Assembly (NCBI GenBank): GCA_963669155.1
Contig: OZ022576.1
Span: forward strand, 7,976,448 to 8,040,447
Direction of reading: 5' to 3'
DNA from: Arbacia lixula
Lineage: Eukaryota; Echinodermata; Echinoidea; Arbacioida; Arbaciidae
DNA length: 64,000 bases
This document shows, piece after piece, positions 42,201 to 51,289 of the stretch (positions within the stretch are counted from its first letter, which is position 1; each line of letters begins with the position of its first letter). The notes beneath the pieces are model-generated. The model worked only from the letters and a program-made list of their open reading frames with translations. It did no database searches and had not been told where the DNA came from. A program made the position numbers and the translations under genes.

Positions 42201-45200
42201 GGAAGGTCTAGTGGACATCTCGGCATGAACAAGACTAGAGCTAAGGTTCGCACAAGGTTCTACTGGGTCGGGATGGATGCAGACATCCGGTCGATAGTGC
42301 GACAGTGTAACATCTGTGCCTCCAAGAAAGCGCCAGCGAAGAAGCGAAGAGCACCCTTGCAACAAGATTCGGTAGGAATGCCGATGGAGCGTGTAGCAAT
42401 GGACATCGTGGGTCCACTTCCAGAAACGGAAAGAGGAAATAAGTACATTCTGGTTGTCGGCGACTACTTCAGCAAGTGGATGGAAGCTTACCCGATTCCT
42501 GACCAAACAGCGGAAACTGTGGCGAACCAGTTTGTAAACGAGTTTGTGTGCAGGTTTGGAGTACCTGCAGTACTGCACACTGATCAAGGTCGGAATTTCG
42601 AGTCGCATGTTTTTAAGGAAATGTGTGACACCCTCGGCATCCACAAAACGCGTACCACTCTATACAACCCGAAGTCTGATGGGCTAATTGAAAAGTTCAA
42701 TGGTACGCTTATCAACATGATCTCCAAAATGATTGACCCCCTCAATCGACAACGAGACTGGGACGAAAAACTGGCCATGGCCATGTTTGCGTATCGATCG
42801 GCCCCTCAAGACTCGACCAGAGAGACACCCAACATGTTAATGTTGGGACGTGAAGTTCACCTCCCAATTGACTTGACAACGGAGGCACTAAAGGTTAATG
42901 AACCAGAGGAGCAGGGCCTGGAGACGGACTATGCGCTCACCCTGAGGCAACGGATGCAAGCAGCTCACCAACGAGCCCGGAACAACTTCACAGAGAGTGC
43001 AAGGCGGCAGAAAAAGACTTACGATCTGAAGGTGGAAGGCCGGCCGTTGGCGGTGGGTGAGTTCGCTTGGCTCCATAACCAAGCCAAGACCAAGGGCCTA
43101 TCGCCCAAACTACAAAGGAGGTGGGAGGGCCCCTACCTCATTGTACATCGGTTGTCCGATGTGACCTGTCGAATACAACGGAAGAGGCAGGGGAAGATGA
43201 AGGTAGTACATGTAGACCGGTTGAAGCCCTATGAAGGGGAACCCATCGAATCCTGGCTAGGGGTAACGGAAAACGAAGGCGGTGAGGCTCATCCAAATGA
43301 GCATGAAGTTCACGGTCAGTTAGAGCCCCAGCAGGATAAGGGCGATGAGAACAGCCAGGAACATACGGCACAATCCACACAACAAGGGGGTGAGCCACTT
43401 GCGGTAGCAACAAAACAGGGTGCAGTGGCAGCTCCACGGAGAAATCCCCCCAGAAGTTCGAGGCATCCACCCAAGAGATTAACTTTATAAGATGATTGGA
43501 ACAATATTTTAAGGCAGTCCCGAATAATGAAAACCTCATAATTAACAGTTGATGTATTGTATGTGTCCCCCAATCTGCAGAACGAAAGATGACGAAGCAC
43601 AGAGTATCCTCCGAGGAGCAGTTTTTGAAGTGTTATACGTGTGGTCATTTCTTTGCCCACCGGAGGAGCCTCCATCGGCACATTGAAAATGAGCACAGGA
43701 ACAGGAAGACCTTCTCCTGTGGGGACTGCTCCAGTGAGTATAGCAGGAGGGACAATCTTACGGCCCACTACCGGATGCGGCATGGAAGAGACCATGTCAG
43801 TAGGTCAGCGGCAAGGCCGAGGGACAGGTCGGACGAGAGACCCAGGAAGGGGGAGCGTTCTCGTCATCGCGAGGTGGCCGTCCCTGCGGAGCGCCGGACC
43901 GAGACGCAGGAGCGTGGAAGAAGGGACCGTCCCGAGGGGGTGGGGCCAGTGGAGGCTGGGCTGGAGGTACACGTGTCTCCAGCCACCAAGCTGGCGGTTG
44001 ACCCGGCGGTGACGTCCTGGGGTGTAGCGGGCCCTGGTGGAAAACCCCTCAGCATGCTGAGGCTGGAGCACCAGAAGGAGGCCGAGGAGGAATCTGAGGA
44101 GTCGGAGGAGGAATCAGAGGCGTCGGAGGAGGACGAAGCGGCTACTGGGAAGAACAACAAATGCGTGGAGCCCAAGAGGATGCAGGTGGGGAAGCCTCTC
44201 CACGACCTCAACGTGCACCAAGTACTGCCAGGAAGTCTGGTCAAAGTAGAGGAGAGGAGCACGGCCACGTGTTTTTCCGGTGGGTGCAAACTCACACAGG
44301 AGGAGAAGGAGCGAGTTTACGGGTTGGTGTTCCTCCAAAATTGCACCCCTCCACCAGCCGGCCCCCCTAGCGAGACTAAACTACGCCATGTGGTGGGTGA
44401 AAGTGGACTTGGTCCAAACATGACTCTGGACGACCTGCAGAGGGCCCTTGTAGGTCGAGTCCAGACCATAACTGAGACCACCACACGGCGAGTTTACCAA
44501 GCAGGGGAGCTGTTTACGGAGGAGGAGTGCAGGAAGCACTACACCGTAAACCTTACCGCGGGGGCCACCGATGCGCAGCTACTCTAAAACGCCACTCCTC
44601 CCAAAACTTAATGTTAATACATCCATGATATAAGCTCTATATTTATAACCCAGTACTTTCAAATTGAATTGTGTGTGCCTTCGTAACTATCTCATGCCAT
44701 AATAATGTTTGCCAATGCTCAAAGTGCCTCAATTGTATTCGCCATACATGCCTTACCTTGATTCTTATAAGCAAAGTTATCGTTTTCTTGCCGTTTATGC
44801 CATTCCATCTCACTGTCGCAACATGTCTTGTTATCGCCATCAGCTTTTGTTTTCCTTCTCTTCCAAGTATTTTCCGATATTCCTTTCCTTCTTCCTAATG
44901 TGTGTCGTGTATATTGCTTTACCTACCTTCACTTCCTTCTCTATCAACTAGTCTGTGATGCTTGTATTTCACTCGTTTGCTGATTAGGCGTCAAAATAGA
45001 GTACCATTGGTGCTCAACGACTACCAGTGTAAATAAATATGTACCGTGTATTATGTTAAGTAAGTATAGAAATAGCTGTTATATAATATGGAAACACAAA
45101 TGAATCGTATAAGTCTACGATGCTTGCCATATGTACTTTGTATACCTCGCTCTCCGGGTAGGAAGCACGATAAGGTTAAATTATGTTTGTAAGCCTGTAT

Positions 45201-48200
45201 AGAGTGGTCAGCCACCTTGAAAGAACAGAAATGTGTGATCATCTTTAAGTGTGTAAGTAGATGTCAATGTTTAGAAAGTACTTCATATGCCTTCCATTTT
45301 TTATATGACTGACAGTATCTCAGCTGATTTTTGTATCGTAACATGGGTTTCACCACAGAAACATTTATATTTTATACTGATTGTTTTGTAACCAAAGAAA
45401 CGTTGCCATGTAACAAAGAGACGTTATATTTTATATGTAAGTTCGTGTTAAGTAGAAGAAGTTTGAATTCCCCATCTCACACCGTGAATTGATTGCCATT
45501 GGGCTGAAAGACGATGGAGATCTGGTCGGTAGGACCTTTATTTTAGTTAAGTCAACCACCTGTACAGTAAATTTTCTTGTTATGCCATATGGTCAGAGGA
45601 CTGCCCAGACTTGGGGCGGGGCAGTGTAACGAAAATGGGTCCCCGATTGCCACAAGAGGGCGATCGGTGTCACCCGATATTGGGACGGGTGGGGGTATAA
45701 GAGGCTGGGAGAAAGGATGGGGAGGGAGAACGTGTAGAGCTGCCGTAGCGAAAGGTTGTGCCTTAGTACTCCAATAAACATCAAGACCGTACGATACTTG
45801 TAAGTGTCTGTTATTGCGTGTGTATCGGATGAGTGGTTGATGCAGTGGGTGAGTGCGTGAGTGATTCCATGTTGCACAATATATTTTTGTGAGAATCCGC
45901 GGATGATGATGTGGAGATGAGTCCGACGATAAAGCGAACCGGGCTCTAAAAAGACTGCTTGGCAGCCTGCTACCGAGAGAGAGAGCCCGGTTTCGTTACA
46001 CTATTAAGTCACCACAGATAAGCCGATCCGATCAGTCGCGTGACTCTACGACTGGCTGAATCATAGGATCGGGTCATGGGATTGGATAAAGAAGGTGACG
46101 TCACATTTCTAGTCGAAGACCCTCACGACTGCAATATCATGGCAAGATTGCGGCGTCTGAGGTGACCTTTACTATAGGCCTGCATGGTGAATCGTCCTAC
46201 CTACAGACACGCGTAGAGTCAGACCGACCCATCGCATTCAAACAGGGGCGACCCACGCGCATAGAGTGACTGTCGTAGTGAGAGTTGTAATGCCCGCCAG
46301 GCCAGTAGCGGGCCACCTTCGGAACAAGCACACATCAATTTCACATTAAAACAAAGTTGATAAACACAGAGTCCAGACGGCAGATTTTACGTATCATTCA
46401 GTCTATCATGCAATGTTTTTAACAAAAGACAAGAAAAACAGGACAAAATCTGCGTGATTCCATCTTTAATAAGACGTCACATCTGGTGAGACACTCTTTC
46501 AAAAGTCAAGACTAATGTGCCTGAGTATTTAACGCATTCATTCGAACATCAAGAGTGATTCGAACCCCTTGGACACACTTCTATTAAAAGATCAGGGGAA
46601 GTCTCCCCCCCCCCCCGCCCCCCCCCCCCTCTCTCTGCACCCACCACCCACTGCCAAAGAAGCAAGTCGTTTCAACTGCTATAAATGTGACTATGATTCG
46701 TTTCTATAAGTGCGACATGTGATGTTTTGAGTAGTTTATTGTAGGTGCTGAAATTAACAAGCTGTTGAAGGCCGTGTTCTCAGTACTCCGGTTGTGAGTT
46801 GTGCATGCTGTGTGTGTGCGTTTCATAGCACTATACTGGGTGAAATAGTGTTTGCGCCGTTTTGTGGGCACTAGAAGGTGTTATTTCAATGCATCAGAAG
46901 TGTGAAGTGTGATGGTTGCGAGCCGTGTGCGTCTTGTAGCACCAGAAGTGTAATAGCTAGGGGTAAAAGTAGCGCATGGACTGTTGTTGAATCATAAATG
47001 CTCATTTAGCACAATTTGTGCAGTCCCTATGCGGCCTGTTACAGATGCTGCCTCTTTATCGTGAAGTGCTAAAAATATCACTTGTTTTGAGAGTAAGATA
47101 TATGCACGGCACAATAAAGAAACTGGCAAAGAGGTAGAGATTTGTTGAAAAAAAAAGCAAACAGATAATGGCCGAGGCAGCTAGTTATTATGTAACGTAC
47201 CCCTTGACTTCCCGGGGTACAAACAAGTCCTCACCTGCAAGTCTTCCCCTGACATGACGATTTCCTCATCCAAGTGCGTGAAGCGAGATATCCTGCAACA
47301 TAATTTGTATGTTAAGGAATCAGCAGGTGTCATGAGAGCTCATGGAATGGTAAAGTGGAAGTACAGGTGGTTTAACACCCTCGACTCCCTTCCCCTTCCA
47401 CCCCTCCAACCCCAGTTCCCGAGCGAGCGGAGGGGGGGGGGGGGGGGGTGCTGTTGATGCGCCCTGTGAAATCGTATGGTCATATGAACATTATTGGGCG
47501 CTGAATAAGACGATTCGTTCATAAGTGCACGTACGCGTAATGAAATTTACATATTGAACTATAATGTATTAGCAAACTACAAATAATTCAAAATATGAAT
47601 GTTTGAGTTCGTTGGATTTAAAAAGAGGTAGATGAAAGGCATGGAATTAAGAAGAAAAGGAAACGAGAAAGAAATACTAAGTAAGTCAATGAACACATAA
47701 TAAGTGTGCTTAACTTCATTGCAAGAAAAAGAAAAAAATATATAGCTGTCTCCCTTCTTTTTGATATTATATATGCAAATAATAAAATTGCTCAAGAACT
47801 TTGTTTTCCATTAATTGTGAACTTCTTATTGCTGCCGCTATCGATGATCGTTATTTGTGTTCTGTATGTTTAATAGGAGGCCTTATTCTTCACTAGTCAT
47901 TTTGAAGCGGTTCCATATATATTTGAGCTCCACCCTACTGCTGCAGATGAGGGGGTGTCACCAGCATACCTGGTCAAGTTTGTTGTCTTTGCACCGATGA
48001 ACTTAAATCCTCTCTCAAAACTCCTTCAGCGATTTTCTCATATCTTGAGAGTACATGTTGAAAAGGTTTGGAGATAGTACACAGCCTTGACGAACACCTT
48101 TGCCAATTTCAAACCAGTTATTGTCTCCATCAACCGTCCTTACTGCAGACTCTTGTTCTTGGTACAGATCTCTGATCAGTCCTATAATATGACTTGGGAA

Positions 48201-49018
48201 TCTCAGTCTCGTCCCAATATTCCACATTTGAGGTTGGTGAACGCAGTCAACAGATAGGATTCAAATGATAAGACGATATAAATCTTTAAAAAGTATTGAA
48301 AGTGTATGAAAATAATGGAGAAATAAAATATAAAATAGAGAATAAGGTACATAAAATGAAAGAGGGAGAGATAGAAATATTCAGGGACCATTATGAGATG
48401 ATAACAATAATCAAAAGCGATTGGATGTTTAACCCCAAACAAACATAGGCGTTATTATATCCTTTCAGATGAAAAGATGACAACGGAACAAATACCTTTT
48501 TTGAAGGTCCCGAATGAATGCATCTTTGGGGTTGTTCCAACCAATCTGCGATGTTTCGCTTAACCTGTCTTTCTTACTCATCGCCTTCTTCCACTCCTTT
48601 TTGCCTTTCTCCTCCCTCCTCCACGCCTCAAACCAACTTCGGAGATCTTCGTCTGTCTTCGGATTTTTCAGGAGAACGAGAAGTTCTCGTGAATTCAATA
48701 GTCCGTTTCCATCAAGATCGACCTAGCAAAGATTTTTTTTTGTTTGAAAAAAAAAATCATTGTCATTATCTCGTTAATAACGTTAAGTGATAGTGACCTT
48801 GATAAAATGGCTATGTCTACTTTATTTCACAATGTATAACACATGAATGTGTGCGTGTGCGTATGAACACGTACGTATATCTAAGTGAAATCCCAGTAAA
48901 TGGAATACATGTATGTGCGGCGGTGTGGTACGTATGTGTGTATGTATGTATGTATGTATGTATGTATGTATGAGTGTGTGTGCGTGTGCGGATATGTGTG
49001 TGCGGATATGTGTGAGGG

Positions 49019-49063
<45 letters not shown>

Positions 49064-50940
49064 CTGTGTGTGCGTACGTGTTCCTTTGTATTTTATCTCT
49101 TGTATGTCTGTTGTCTCTCTTAGTATCATGTGAATGTGTATGAGTTTATGTGCGTTTGTGTGTGTGTATGTATGTATGAAGGTGTTTTTTATTTTTTAAT
49201 CAATATGTCTATGTGTATTTGTGCCCATTTGCGTCCTACCTCTTCTATGTCTTCAAGCAAAAGGCCGAATTCTTCTGGGGTCATCCTGCTCCTTTCTTCA
49301 TTGTTGAGATGAGGGAGGACGTGGACGGACTCCTGAAAGTCAAGCTCACCGTCGCCGTCCTGGTCGATAGTCGTGAAGTAGCGCACCCAGGCGCTCATAT
49401 CAAATGCTGTTCCGTTCTCCCGTTCTACAGATTCTGTGGCGTTGGTGATCGCATCCTTCCCCTTCCCCAACACCAGGGGGATTGTCTTGCTGCTAGTTAG
49501 CCCGTACTTTTGACCAAGAGATATCAGAAAGTCGCACTCTTCGTCGGAGAGGAACTTAGGTACTTCTAAATAGCAGAAATTATACCAAAATAAAAGAAAA
49601 CATTCACTTTGTTTAGACTTTATTTTCATATAGGTTGGCAGGACATGAACAGTTTAAATAGAATATTGAAGAGTGATCAAATAGTGATTTGTTTGTACAT
49701 TCAGGTCAGTTAATACTTAAAATGTTATTAAGTGTTATATACATTAACATGACTGTATGAAACATTCTCCGTTCTCTCCAACCCAATCAACACAGCAATC
49801 TTCTCTCATGTCCCTCTCACTCTCCTGAATCATGCCCGAGTATGTATCTTATCTTCACTCTCTCTACCTCCCCTTTTTCTTCTCTCTTCTCTTTATCCCT
49901 CTATGTTCTCTCCTCCTCTGGCAGATTTAGGTTTCTCTCACGTTATCTACCCCCTCTCCCTCTCCCCAACCCACATCTGTTGTTTATCGCTCTAATTCCC
50001 CCATTTACCTAGCCTATAGCCAAGGCATTCGGCGCTTTTATTTCCCCAAATGTGCCGAACGAGTCTGCATACATAAGACTATCATGCGAGGAATGAGTCT
50101 GCATACGTAAGACTATCATGCGAGGAGTGAGTCTGCATACATAAGACTATCATGCCAAGGCAGCTCGCTCGCGCGATCACTACCGTAAACGCACACTGCT
50201 TTAGTCTTTTTTCAAAGCTTGTTCGGAGAGCGAGGACTCGACCAAAGGCTACCATTTACCCACATCCCCCCCCCCCCCCCCCCCGCTCTCTCAGCCTACC
50301 GAATATGGGAGGATCCATGGCAAGTGTCTTCATCTCTACCACTTTTCCTGGCTCGATTTCAAGATGGCGGATGTGGCCAACCTGAAATTAAAATAGATAA
50401 TAAGCCATACTCTCAATTCATATACCCATAACGTTTTATAAAACTCGTTGGTAACTTCAGCTTTGAATTAAGTTCAAAATGATTGAATTGTTGGTTATTA
50501 TTTTTTAGTTATGGATATGACTCATTAGAACAAGAAAAGAAACTACTGTAAGTGTGATGTTCATCCTGTTAATGGTCATTGATCGTGTTAATCAATGCAT
50601 GTATAAAATACGCTAGTGAAAGATACATTTGTTTATCAGATATGTAAATTGAGGTCACTTATATTTCACCGGTCTGGTTTCCGAGCAGTCAGATCCAATA
50701 CAAAATGCGTCGTTATTTGATGTGATGTCAACACACAAGGTCTCTTCTGCCAAAAGCATCATGCATTAATAGGATATCAGGTTTTGTACGGCATCAATCT
50801 CACGGCCAGCAATCTCAACTAATTGTTTGTTTTTGCATTCATCATGGTCTTTTGTTTTGTACTGATGTAAGCATATGATTTTGTTTTTAATTTGATTAGA
50901 TTGATTTTGCATATAGTTATGAAACAAAAATAGAGAGAAA

Positions 50941-51031
<91 letters not shown>

Positions 51032-51164
51032 TGTGTACGTACCTTGCTATCAGTGCTTCGGCTACCGGCGGTTTCACGTCCTCCTGGCGGATGATCTTCA
51101 GGCCTCAGGATCGTCTGCCAGGAGTACGTGAAACCACCGGTAGCCGAAACTATATATATATATG

Positions 51165-51206
<42 letters not shown>

Positions 51207-51230
51207 ATTATTTATGTTTATATATATATA

Positions 51231-51289
<59 letters not shown>

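Larger units (their letters stand above)
36842..46000 (+). mobile_element. Full-length Ty3/gypsy LTR retrotransposon with extra zinc-finger ORF
   Basis: Bounded by 376-bp direct LTRs that begin TGTAACGAAA and end TTTCGTTACA, and by a 4-bp target duplication CTAT (36838-36841 and 46001-46004). Order: LTR, tRNA-Leu primer site, minisatellite leader, gag, pol (protease, reverse transcriptase, RNase H, integrase), ORF3 with two C2H2 fingers, 1-kb 3' region, purine-rich tract, LTR. I saw no difference between the LTRs and no broken frame, so the copy is young and possibly active. It lies antisense in intron 6 of the P4HTM-like gene. Integrase after RNase H places it with Ty3/gypsy rather than copia. 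Confidence 0.95.

Noticed and set aside
38199-43580. Gag-start to ORF3 splice as an in-frame fusion
   Set aside because: Joining gives an out-of-frame stop within three codons, so it cannot encode a simple fusion; kept only as a possible leader splice.
48881-49133. Cys/Val- and His/Thr-rich frames at GT/CA microsatellites (also 36043-36334, 50983-51204, 57051-57412)
   Set aside because: Simple dinucleotide repeat translation.
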